5,466 nucleotides of DNA from DASWHF01 sp036393295 (GTDB taxonomy: Bacteria; Pseudomonadota; Gammaproteobacteria; Acidiferrobacterales; UBA6901). Both the position numbers and the translations under genes were made by a program. The first letter of the stretch is position 1, and the number at the start of each line of letters is the position of its first letter. Of this stretch, positions 1 through 5,466 are shown piece by piece. Below the pieces are notes generated by a model, which was given only the letters and a program-made list of their open reading frames with translations, did no database searches and was not told the DNA's origin. Location of the stretch: assembly GCA_036393295.1 (NCBI GenBank), contig DASWHF010000130.1, forward strand, positions 1-5,466, read 5' to 3'.

Positions 1-846
1 GTGCCGCAGGAATTCATCGTCGACGGCCAGGAGGGTATTTCCGAGCCGGTCGGCATGGCCGGCGTGCGCCTCGAGGCCAAGGTGCACATGGTCACCGGCG
101 GCGCCAGCGCGGCGCAGAACATCCGGCGCTGCATCGAGGGCTGCAACCTGCGCGTGGACAAGCTGATCCTGGAACAGCTGGCGTCCAGCTACGCGGTGCT
201 GCAGCAGGACGAGCGCGAGCTCGGCATCTGCCTGGTCGACATCGGCGGCGGCACCAGCGACATCGCGGTGTTCAAGAACGGCTCGATCCGCCACACCGCG
301 GTGATCCCGATCGCCGGCAACCAGGTCACCAACGACATCGCGGTCGCATTCCGCACGCCGCCGGCGAACGCCGAGGAGATCAAGATCCGGCACGGTTGCG
401 CGCTGCCGGCCCTGATCAAGCACAACGACGAGATCGAGGTGCCGTCGGTCGGCGACCGGCCGCCGCGCAAGCTGTCGCGGCTGACGCTGGCCGAGGTCAT
501 CAAGGCGCGCTACCTCGAGCTGTTCCAGTTCATCCGCAAGGAGCTGCATCGCAGCGATTTCTACGACGCGATCGCCGGCGGCATCGTGCTGACCGGCGGC
601 AGCAGCAAGGTCGAGGGCGTGATCGAGCTGGCCGAAGAGGTCTTCGACCTGCCGGTGCGCCTGGGTTTACCGCAGAACATCGCGGGCCTGACGGACGTGG
701 CGCGCAACCCGGTTTATTCGACGGCGGTGGGGCTGTTGCTCTACGGCCGCCAGCAGCAAGGCGGTGCCAACGCCCCGGAGCCGGCCTCGGCCGGGCTGGG
801 CTTCTGGCTGCAGCGGATGCAGACCTGGTTCAAGGGGCATTTCTAA
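1..846 (+). CDS. ftsA: Cell division protein FtsA, C-terminal part (5' end outside window)
   Basis: FtsA is an actin-like ATPase that anchors FtsZ to the inner membrane and recruits later divisome proteins. The 281 codons visible match E. coli FtsA (about 420 residues) from roughly residue 139 onward, so about the first third is missing. The GTG at base 1 is an internal valine in the PQEFIVDGQEGI segment, not a start. Visible parts, numbered from base 1: the phosphate-binding motif VDIGGGTSDIAVF at 79-91; the conserved segment IKIRHGCAL at 127-135; the adenosine-binding motif GGIVLTGGSS at 193-202; NIAGLTD at 226-232; and STAVGLLLYG at 240-249. A Gly/Ala/Pro-rich linker (about 252-265) leads to the C-terminal amphipathic helix LGFWLQRMQTWFKGHF (266-281), which is the membrane-targeting sequence. 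The gene ends in TAA, 38 bases before ftsZ, and is almost certainly cotranscribed with it. Nothing looks damaged. Confidence 0.97.
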   Translation: MPQEFIVDGQEGISEPVGMAGVRLEAKVHMVTGGASAAQNIRRCIEGCNLRVDKLILEQLASSYAVLQQDERELGICLVDIGGGTSDIAVFKNGSIRHTAVIPIAGNQVTNDIAVAFRTPPANAEEIKIRHGCALPALIKHNDEIEVPSVGDRPPRKLSRLTLAEVIKARYLELFQFIRKELHRSDFYDAIAGGIVLTGGSSKVEGVIELAEEVFDLPVRLGLPQNIAGLTDVARNPVYSTAVGLLLYGRQQQGGANAPEPASAGLGFWLQRMQTWFKGHF

Positions 847-856
847 ATTCACGGGC

Positions 857-884
857 TTGGGGATCTTCCCCAGAGGAGGTTGTC
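857..884 (+). promoter_or_regulatory. ftsZ ribosome binding site with a hairpin directly upstream
   Basis: AGGAGG at 874-879 is a near-perfect Shine-Dalgarno sequence, five bases before the ftsZ ATG at 885, and it fixes that start. Immediately upstream, TGGGGA (858-863) and TCCCCA (867-872) form a 6-bp hairpin with a three-base loop, extendable by a U857-G873 pair. It abuts the ribosome binding site without covering it, and no T-run follows, so it is not a terminator. A role in holding the site open or in stabilising a processed ftsZ mRNA is inference only. Confidence 0.7.
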
Positions 885-2036
885 ATGGCTGGAGAAATTT
901 TCGAAGTGACCGACGGCAAGAGCGATCGCGCCGTCATTCGCGTCATCGGCGTGGGCGGCGGCGGCTGCAACACCGTCAACCAGATGGTGGAGACCGGCAT
1001 CGACGGCGTGGACTTCGTCTGCGCCAACACCGATCGTCAGCACCTGGAGCGCTGCAAGACCACGGCGATCCTGCAGCTGGGCGCCGGCATCACGCGCGGT
1101 CTCGGCGCGGGCTCCAACCCCGACGTCGGCCGCCAGGCCGCGCTCGAGGACAAGGACCGCATCAAGGAGCTGATCGAGGGCACCGACCTGCTGTTCATCA
1201 CGGCCGGCATGGGCGGCGGCACCGGCACCGGCGGCGCGCCGGTCATCGCCGAGATCGCCAAGGAGATGCAGGTGCTGACCGTAGCGGTGGTCACGCGGCC
1301 GTTCGGCTTCGAGGGCAAGAAGCGCATCGCCTCCGCGCAGCGCGGCATCGAGGAGCTCGAGAAGTTCGTCGATTCGATGATCCTGATCCCCAACCAGAAG
1401 CTGTCGGTGGTCATGGGGCCCAAGGTCACGCTGACCGCGGCGTTCAAGGCGGCCAACGACGTGCTGCAGAACGCGGTGCAGGGCATCTCCGACCTGATCA
1501 CGCGGCCGGGCATGGTCAACGTCGACTTCGCCGATGTGAAGACCGTGATGCTGAACCGCGGCAAGGCCATGATGGGCATGGGCTCGGCCAGCGGCGATGA
1601 CCGCGCCCAGCGCGCGGTCGAGGCGGCGCTGTCGAGCCCGCTGCTCGACGACATCGAGCTGGCCAATGCGCGCGGCGTGCTGGTGAACATCTCGTGCGAC
1701 AACAGCCTGGGCCTGGAAGAGGTCGAGCTGGTGATGCAGCGCGTGATGGACATCGCGTCCGACGACGTCGACGTGAAGTACGGCACCTCGCTCGACCCGT
1801 CGCTGAACGGCGAGCTGCGCGTGTCGGTCGTGGCGACCGGTCTCGGCGGCAAGCCGGTCGTGGCGGCCAACCCGGTGGTCACGCCGATCACCGCGGCCCG
1901 GCGGGCGGTCAACCTCGACGAGCCGGCCATCATCCGCGGCGGGGGCAAGAAGCTGATGCCGGACGCGCTGAAGGAGCTGGTGATGGACGAGCAACTGCTC
2001 GACATCCCGGCGTTCCTTAGGGCGCAGGCCGATTGA
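885..2036 (+). CDS. ftsZ: Cell division protein FtsZ
   Basis: FtsZ is the tubulin-like GTPase that polymerises into the Z-ring at midcell. The ATG at 885 is preceded by a strong Shine-Dalgarno and gives 383 residues, the E. coli size. Domains: a short N-terminal peptide (1-14); the GTP-binding domain starting at VIRVIGVGGGGCN (17-29); the tubulin signature GGGTGTG at 110-116; the synergy or T7 loop NVDFADV at 212-218, with D214 and D217 completing the GTPase site of the neighbouring subunit; a C-terminal subdomain ending near LRVSVVATGL (311-320); a variable linker (about 321-367); and the conserved tail LDIPAFLRAQAD (372-383), which binds FtsA and ZipA and nearly equals the E. coli tail. All catalytic elements are present. 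One oddity is that the helix after the T7 loop reads VMLNRGKAMMG (221-231), where most homologues I recall have VMSEMG. Other reading frames across this gene, including a 407-codon antisense one, are GC-driven shadows. Confidence 0.98.
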   Translation: MAGEIFEVTDGKSDRAVIRVIGVGGGGCNTVNQMVETGIDGVDFVCANTDRQHLERCKTTAILQLGAGITRGLGAGSNPDVGRQAALEDKDRIKELIEGTDLLFITAGMGGGTGTGGAPVIAEIAKEMQVLTVAVVTRPFGFEGKKRIASAQRGIEELEKFVDSMILIPNQKLSVVMGPKVTLTAAFKAANDVLQNAVQGISDLITRPGMVNVDFADVKTVMLNRGKAMMGMGSASGDDRAQRAVEAALSSPLLDDIELANARGVLVNISCDNSLGLEEVELVMQRVMDIASDDVDVKYGTSLDPSLNGELRVSVVATGLGGKPVVAANPVVTPITAARRAVNLDEPAIIRGGGKKLMPDALKELVMDEQLLDIPAFLRAQAD

Positions 2037-2040
2037 AGAA

Positions 2041-2064
2041 GTCGCGGCCAAGGCCGCTCCTACG
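2041..2064 (-). repeat. REP-like palindromic element (GTAG-headed) after ftsZ
   Basis: On the minus strand this element begins with GTAG (2063 to 2060), continues GAGCGGCC, and ends GGCCGCGAC. The core on the plus strand is the perfect inverted repeat GCGGCC (2044-2049), AA, GGCCGC (2052-2057). A GTAG head followed by an imperfect GC-rich palindrome is the hallmark of REP elements mobilised by RAYT (TnpA-REP) transposases in Pseudomonas, Stenotrophomonas and relatives, and GTAGGAGCGGC is a very common version. It starts four bases after the ftsZ stop. No T-run follows on the plus strand, so it is a poor intrinsic terminator, though it could protect the 3' end of ftsZ mRNA. Only one copy is in the window. 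Confidence 0.72.
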
Positions 2065-2100
2065 GGTGCCATCGTTGGAGGGAGGATAACGCGCGGATTG

Positions 2101-2109
2101 TGCTAGACT
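2101..2109 (+). promoter_or_regulatory. Candidate extended -10 promoter for lpxC
   Basis: TGCTAGACT contains the TGn extension (2101-2103) and a -10 hexamer TAGACT (2104-2109) that matches four of six consensus bases, including the key TA and final T. There is no good -35 at normal spacing. TTGGAG at 2075-2080 is 23 bases away, which is too far, so this would depend on the extended -10. Transcription would start near 2115-2117, giving a leader of about 75-80 bases. The call rests on sequence match only. Confidence 0.45.
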
Positions 2110-2114
2110 TTTAC

Positions 2115-2155
2115 GTCGCGCCGGCCCGGCTTTAGGGAGTTTTGGCCGGCGCGGC
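2115..2155 (+). promoter_or_regulatory. Long GC-rich hairpin in the lpxC leader
   Basis: GCGCCGGCC (2118-2126) and GGCCGGCGC (2144-2152) are perfect 9-base inverted repeats. With C2117-G2153, a U2116-G2154 wobble and G2115-C2155, the stem reaches 12 pairs. The 17-base loop (2127-2143) holds the purine run AGGGAG (2134-2139). The stem begins almost exactly at the predicted transcription start, so it could cap and stabilise the 5' end or bind a regulator. No T-run follows, so it is not an intrinsic terminator. It is not a riboswitch or leader family that I recognise. Confidence 0.5.
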
Positions 2156-2193
2156 AGAACGGGCCCATCCGCGCCCGCATCCTCGTGTCACGA

Positions 2194-3117
2194 ATGCTCA
2201 GACAGCGCACGCTCAAAAATTCGATCCGCGCCACCGGCGTGGGGTTGCACAGTGGCCAGAAGGTCTACATGTCGCTGCTGCCCGCCGGCCCCGACACCGG
2301 GATCATTTTCCGCCGCGTCGATCTCGACCAGCCCGTGGAGATCAAGGCGTGGGCGGAAAACGTCGGCGCGACCGAGCTGGCCAGCACGCTGGTCCAGGAC
2401 GGCGTCAAGGTCGCCACGGTGGAGCACCTGCTCTCGGCGATCGCCGGGCTCGGCATCGACAACTGCGTGGTCGAGCTGTCCGCAGGCGAGGTGCCGATCA
2501 TGGACGGCAGCTCGGGGCCGTTCGTGTTCCTGATCCAGTCGGCCGGCATCCAGGAGCAGGACGCGCCCAAGCGCTTCGTGCGGATCAAGCAGCCGGTCAT
2601 GGTCCAGGACGGCGACAAGTTCGCGCGCTTCGAGCCCTACGACGGCTTCCGCGTGACCTTCGGCATCGAGTTCCGCCACCCGGTGTTCAAGACCAGCCGG
2701 CAGACCGCGACCATCGACTTCTCGACGACCTCGTTCGTCAAGGAAGTCTCGCGCGCGCGCACCTTCGGCTTCATGCGCGACGTCGAGGCCATGCGCTCCA
2801 AGAACCTGGCCCTGGGCGGCAGCCTCGACAATGCCGTGGTGCTCGACGAGTACCGCGTGCTGAACAACGAAGGCCTGCGCTACGAGGACGAATTCGTGCG
2901 CCACAAGATTCTCGACGCCATCGGCGACCTCTACCTGATGGGGCACAGCCTGATCGGCTCGTACACCGCCTACAAGTCCGGCCACCAGTTGAACAACAAG
3001 CTGCTGCGGGCCCTGATCGCAGACAAGCGCGCCTGGGAGGAAGTGACGTTCCCGGACGAGTCGAAGGCCCCGATCGCCTACGTGCGCGGCCTGGCGGTCG
3101 CCGGCGCGGCGGCCTGA
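2194..3117 (+). CDS. lpxC: UDP-3-O-acyl-N-acetylglucosamine deacetylase LpxC
   Basis: LpxC is the zinc-dependent cytoplasmic deacetylase that catalyses the committed step of lipid A synthesis, removing acetate from UDP-3-O-acyl-GlcNAc. I place the start at ATG 2194 (MLRQRTLKNSIRATGVGLHSG) because it aligns with E. coli MIKQRTLKR. A GTG at 2185 would add only three residues, and neither start has a clear Shine-Dalgarno. The 307 residues compare with 305 in E. coli. Key sites: ATVEHL (74-79) with E77 and zinc ligand H78; the segment IMDGSSGPFVF (102-112); SRARTFGFMRD (186-196); LGGSLDNAVVLD (207-218); EDEFVRHKILDAIGD (231-245) with H237 and D241 as the other zinc ligands; and SGHQLNNKLL (262-271) with the catalytic H264. 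The enzyme should be active. The tail ends IAYVRGLAVAGAAA, resembling the C-terminal FtsH degradation signal of E. coli LpxC. It has its own likely promoter, and a terminator-like structure follows. Confidence 0.98.
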   Translation: MLRQRTLKNSIRATGVGLHSGQKVYMSLLPAGPDTGIIFRRVDLDQPVEIKAWAENVGATELASTLVQDGVKVATVEHLLSAIAGLGIDNCVVELSAGEVPIMDGSSGPFVFLIQSAGIQEQDAPKRFVRIKQPVMVQDGDKFARFEPYDGFRVTFGIEFRHPVFKTSRQTATIDFSTTSFVKEVSRARTFGFMRDVEAMRSKNLALGGSLDNAVVLDEYRVLNNEGLRYEDEFVRHKILDAIGDLYLMGHSLIGSYTAYKSGHQLNNKLLRALIADKRAWEEVTFPDESKAPIAYVRGLAVAGAAA

Positions 3118-3126
3118 CTAAAAGGT

Positions 3127-3188
3127 AAGCAAAATCACTGGCCTGCAATTTGGCAAGAAGCGGGCCGGCGTAGGCCAAATTTTTGCTT
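3127..3188. terminator. Structured, probably bidirectional terminator between convergent lpxC and dciA
   Basis: The region between the two convergent stop codons (3118-3216) is AT-richer than the genes and holds two mutually exclusive folds. Fold A pairs AATTTGGC (3147-3154) with GCCAAATT (3174-3181), followed on the plus strand by more Ts to 3184. Fold B pairs AAGCAAAA (3127-3134) with TTTTGCTT (3181-3188), and, inside it, TGGCCTGC (3139-3146) with GTAGGCCA (3170-3177), including one G-U pair. In fold B the A-run at 3131-3134 becomes a T-run on the minus strand just past the inner stem. Position and symmetry suit a terminator shared by both genes. Loops of 19-23 bases make it less than canonical. 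Confidence 0.55.
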
Positions 3189-3216
3189 GCGTGGCCTTGG
3201 ACCTCACCCTTAGACT

Positions 3217-3534
3217 TCAATTTGCCACATAAGTATCTGGCTGCACTTTGATTTGGACGTCCGTGCAGCCCGGGTTATAGCGTTCCCGGACGAAGGCCAC
3301 GATGGACGGCGCCCGGTAACGCAGCAGGGTCGCGGCCGCAGCATGGGTCGCGTAGAGCACCGCAGTGCCGCCTTCAACCGCGGCGATGCGGACATCGTTG
3401 GCCCAGGGCTCGCGCAGCCACTCGCGGAATGCGGAGTTGATCTGGACCAGCTGCTCGGCATGCTCGAGCACGCGCTGGGCGGCGCCGGATTGCCGGTGCA
3501 GCCAGTCGGAGAGTTTTCGCGGGTCTGAAGGCAT
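3217..3534 (-). CDS. dciA: DUF721 protein, probable DciA-type replicative helicase loader (short form)
   Basis: DciA assists loading of the replicative helicase DnaB in bacteria that lack DnaC or DnaI. The identification rests on two things. The place between lpxC and an M23 gene followed by secA matches that of P. aeruginosa dciA (PA4405) as I recall it. The sequence also fits the KH-like DUF721 fold: an N-terminal helix PRKLSDWLH (5-13), a second helical stretch around 20-40, then WANDVRIAAVEGGTAVLYATHAAAATLLRYRAPSIVAFVRERY (44-86), the pattern strand, strand, helix with the family's typical AA-LRY-P signature, and a last strand VQIKV (93-97). From ATG 3534 it has 105 residues. An in-frame ATG at 3564 would add ten (MISIKPRSPR) and overlap the divergent gene. 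Neither start has a convincing Shine-Dalgarno. It stops just after the core domain, whereas homologues I know run to about 145-160 residues with a flexible tail. Alternative: a DUF721 protein of unknown role. Confidence 0.75.
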   Translation of the reverse strand: MPSDPRKLSDWLHRQSGAAQRVLEHAEQLVQINSAFREWLREPWANDVRIAAVEGGTAVLYATHAAAATLLRYRAPSIVAFVRERYNPGCTDVQIKVQPDTYVAN

Positions 3535-3553
3535 TCGGGGGCTTCGGGGTTTG

Positions 3554-4483
3554 ATGGATATCATCTTAGTCAGCCACAAGCGTGGCCGCACTTGGCGCGT
3601 GACGCTGACGACTCGCCAGCTTATGGGCTGGTTGCCGGCTGCGCTCGTGGGCGCGGTGGTGTTCAGCGTCACGCTGGCGCTGGGTTACTGGATCAAGTCG
3701 GTGGACGGCCGCCTGCCGGTCGACATCGTCGGCATGTGGGCCGGCGAACTGCAGCAGCAGCGCCAGGAGCTGGCGCAAACCCGCGAGATGGTCGAGAACA
3801 ACACCAGCGCCCTGGCGCGCCGCCTCGCCCAGATGCATGCGCACGTGATGCGGCTCGACGCCGCCGGCTCGCGCCTGACCGAGATCGCCGGCCTCAACAA
3901 GGGCGAGTTCAACTTCGCGCAGCCGCCGCCGGTGGGCGGCCCCGAAGTCGCCGCCGCGAGCCAGCCACCCACGGTCGACGAGATCCTGCGGTCCCTGCAA
4001 AGCCTCGAGCGGCAGCTGTCGGATCGCGAGCGCCAGATGCGCGTGCTCGAGGACCTGCTGCTGGCCAGCCGCCTGCAGAAGGAGGTCCGGCCCTCGGGCT
4101 GGCCGGTCGAGAACGGCTGGATTTCCTCGCTGTTCGGCATGCGCGTGGACCCCTTCACCGGTTTGCGCGCGTTCCACGCCGGCGTCGATTTCGCCGCGCG
4201 CCAGGGCAGCAACGTGACGTCGGTCGCGGCCGGCATCGTCGCCGACGTCGGCGACCGCTTCGGCTACGGCCTGCTCGTCGAGATCAATCACGGCAACGGC
4301 TACGTCACGCGCTACGGTCACAACGACACCGCGCTGGTTGCGGTGGGCGATCGGGTCCGCAAGGGCCAGGCGGTCGCGCTGGTTGGCGAGTCGGGCCGCT
4401 CCACCGGCCCGCACGTGCACTTCGAAGTGCTGCTGAACGGCCGCACGGTCAATCCGCACGAGTATGTGCAAGCCGCGCGCTAG
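3554..4483 (+). CDS. Membrane-anchored M23 (LytM-type) peptidoglycan endopeptidase
   Basis: This is a predicted zinc endopeptidase cutting peptide cross-links in peptidoglycan, attached to the periplasmic face of the inner membrane. The 309 residues comprise a short basic cytoplasmic segment (1-22, MDIILVSHKRGRTWRV), one transmembrane helix (about 25-46), a coiled-coil-like stretch (about 65-113), a Pro-rich hinge (122-140), a second helix (143-177), and the M23 domain from SGWPVENGWISSLFG (181-195). Catalytic residues are complete: H208 and D212 in FHAGVDFA, H256 in YGHN, and H287 and H289 in GPHVHFEV, so an active enzyme is expected rather than an EnvC-like activator. ATG 3554 is chosen because MDIILVSHKRG fits the family's N-terminus. 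GGGG at 3546-3549 may act as a weak ribosome binding site. The start lies 19 bases from that of the divergent dciA, so any promoter must lie inside dciA. A similar gene occupies this place in P. aeruginosa (PA4404) as I recall. Confidence 0.9.
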   Translation: MDIILVSHKRGRTWRVTLTTRQLMGWLPAALVGAVVFSVTLALGYWIKSVDGRLPVDIVGMWAGELQQQRQELAQTREMVENNTSALARRLAQMHAHVMRLDAAGSRLTEIAGLNKGEFNFAQPPPVGGPEVAAASQPPTVDEILRSLQSLERQLSDRERQMRVLEDLLLASRLQKEVRPSGWPVENGWISSLFGMRVDPFTGLRAFHAGVDFAARQGSNVTSVAAGIVADVGDRFGYGLLVEINHGNGYVTRYGHNDTALVAVGDRVRKGQAVALVGESGRSTGPHVHFEVLLNGRTVNPHEYVQAAR

Positions 4484-4513
4484 CTAGCCCGGGTCCCTTG
4501 CAAAGGGCTTTGC
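4479..4513 (+). other. Inverted repeats after the M23 gene, not a clear terminator
   Basis: The M23 stop codon sits inside the perfect 10-base palindrome GCTAGCTAGC (4479-4488). A little downstream, GCAAAG (4500-4505) and CTTTGC (4508-4513) form a second inverted repeat. No T-run follows, so there is no good case for intrinsic termination, and readthrough from the M23 gene into secA is plausible. The function of these repeats is unknown and they may be incidental. Confidence 0.3.
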
Positions 4514-4528
4514 CGGCCCCACTTCTAG

Positions 4529-4534
4529 TATCAT
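4529..4534 (+). promoter_or_regulatory. Candidate -10 box for secA
   Basis: TATCAT matches five of six bases of the -10 consensus, in a locally AT-richer stretch (4521-4536). No good -35 sits at 16-18 bases. TTGCAA at 4498-4503 is about 25 bases upstream, which is too far. If real, transcription would start near 4541 and give a leader of about 34 bases, occupied mostly by the hairpin at 4545-4560. The overlapping TAGTAT (4526-4531) is an alternative hexamer. Confidence 0.35.
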
Positions 4535-4544
4535 TCCGCGCCTT

Positions 4545-4560
4545 GCCCGCCAGAGCGGGC
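4545..4560 (+). promoter_or_regulatory. Terminator-like hairpin in the secA leader
   Basis: GCCCGC (4545-4550) and GCGGGC (4555-4560) pair perfectly around the loop CAGA. The sequence after the stem, CTGATTATTTT (4561-4571), is T-rich, which gives the look of an intrinsic terminator ending only 14 bases before the secA start codon. It could terminate part of the M23 transcript, act as an attenuator, or shape the secA translation start. There is no Shine-Dalgarno between hairpin and start. The only G-run (4557-4559) is in the stem and too far away. Confidence 0.5.
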
Positions 4561-4574
4561 CTGATTATTTTCCG

Positions 4575-5466
<892 letters not shown>

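Noticed and set aside
1..3. The GTG at the window edge as the ftsA start
   Set aside because: The residues that follow align with the interior of FtsA (around E. coli residue 139), so this is a valine codon in a truncated gene.
2041..2064. The palindrome after ftsZ as an intrinsic terminator
   Set aside because: The stem is followed by TCCTACGGG on the plus strand with no T-run. The GTAG head and palindrome fit a REP element better.
849..2072. A 407-codon open frame antisense to ftsZ, and other long antisense or shifted frames over ftsZ, lpxC and the M23 gene
   Set aside because: They mirror the codon structure of GC-rich real genes, have low-complexity Arg/Ala/His-rich products, no ribosome binding site and no family resemblance.
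2142..3128. A long plus-strand frame starting TTG in the lpxC leader
   Set aside because: It is the shifted-frame shadow of lpxC, with an Arg/Pro-rich product and no recognisable domain.
3365..3553. An upstream extension of the M23 protein starting at 3365
   Set aside because: It is antisense to dciA and would put 63 non-family residues before the typical MDIILVSHKRG start and the transmembrane helix.
3217..3672. A longer N-terminus for the DciA-like protein, starting at 3672
   Set aside because: The extra 46 residues lie antisense to the M23 signal-anchor region and do not resemble DUF721. ATG 3534, or possibly 3564, fits the family better.

Overview
This window is an ordinary but informative stretch of the division and cell-wall (dcw) cluster, running from the end of ftsA into the start of secA. 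The order is ftsA (3' part), ftsZ, lpxC, a minus-strand DUF721/DciA-type gene, a membrane-anchored M23 peptidase, and secA (5' part). As I recall it, the same order occurs in Pseudomonas and many Xanthomonadales-like gammaproteobacteria. The DNA is strongly GC-rich, lpxC implies a lipopolysaccharide outer membrane, and a GTAG-headed REP-like palindrome lies just after ftsZ. I therefore infer a high-GC gammaproteobacterium of the Pseudomonas/Xanthomonadales/Nevskiales breadth. The family cannot be fixed from the sequence alone, and the FtsZ is not a close match to the Xanthomonas or E. coli proteins as I remember them.

Layout. 1-846 is the C-terminal two thirds of FtsA. A 38-base gap carrying a small hairpin and a strong ribosome binding site leads to FtsZ (885-2036). 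2037-2193 is an intergenic control region with a REP-like element, an extended -10 promoter candidate and a long GC-rich leader hairpin, followed by LpxC (2194-3117). 3118-3216 is a convergent intergenic region with a structured, probably bidirectional terminator. 3217-3534 (minus) is a short DciA-like protein. Its start lies only 19 bases from the start of the divergent M23 peptidase (3554-4483). 4484-4574 is the secA leader, with a -10-like box and a terminator-like hairpin but no Shine-Dalgarno sequence. SecA runs from 4575 off the end of the window.

How the genes fit together. FtsA tethers FtsZ to the membrane at the division site. LpxC commits precursor to lipid A for the outer membrane. 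The M23 protein probably trims peptidoglycan from the inner-membrane face. SecA drives export of envelope proteins. DciA, a replicative-helicase loader, is the outlier and couples the locus to replication only by position. The theme is envelope growth and division.

I found no previously undescribed system. The points worth a second look are regulatory and architectural: the near-zero divergent spacing of dciA and the M23 gene, the structured leaders of lpxC and secA, a degron-like LpxC tail, the short DciA and an unusual segment after the FtsZ T7 loop.
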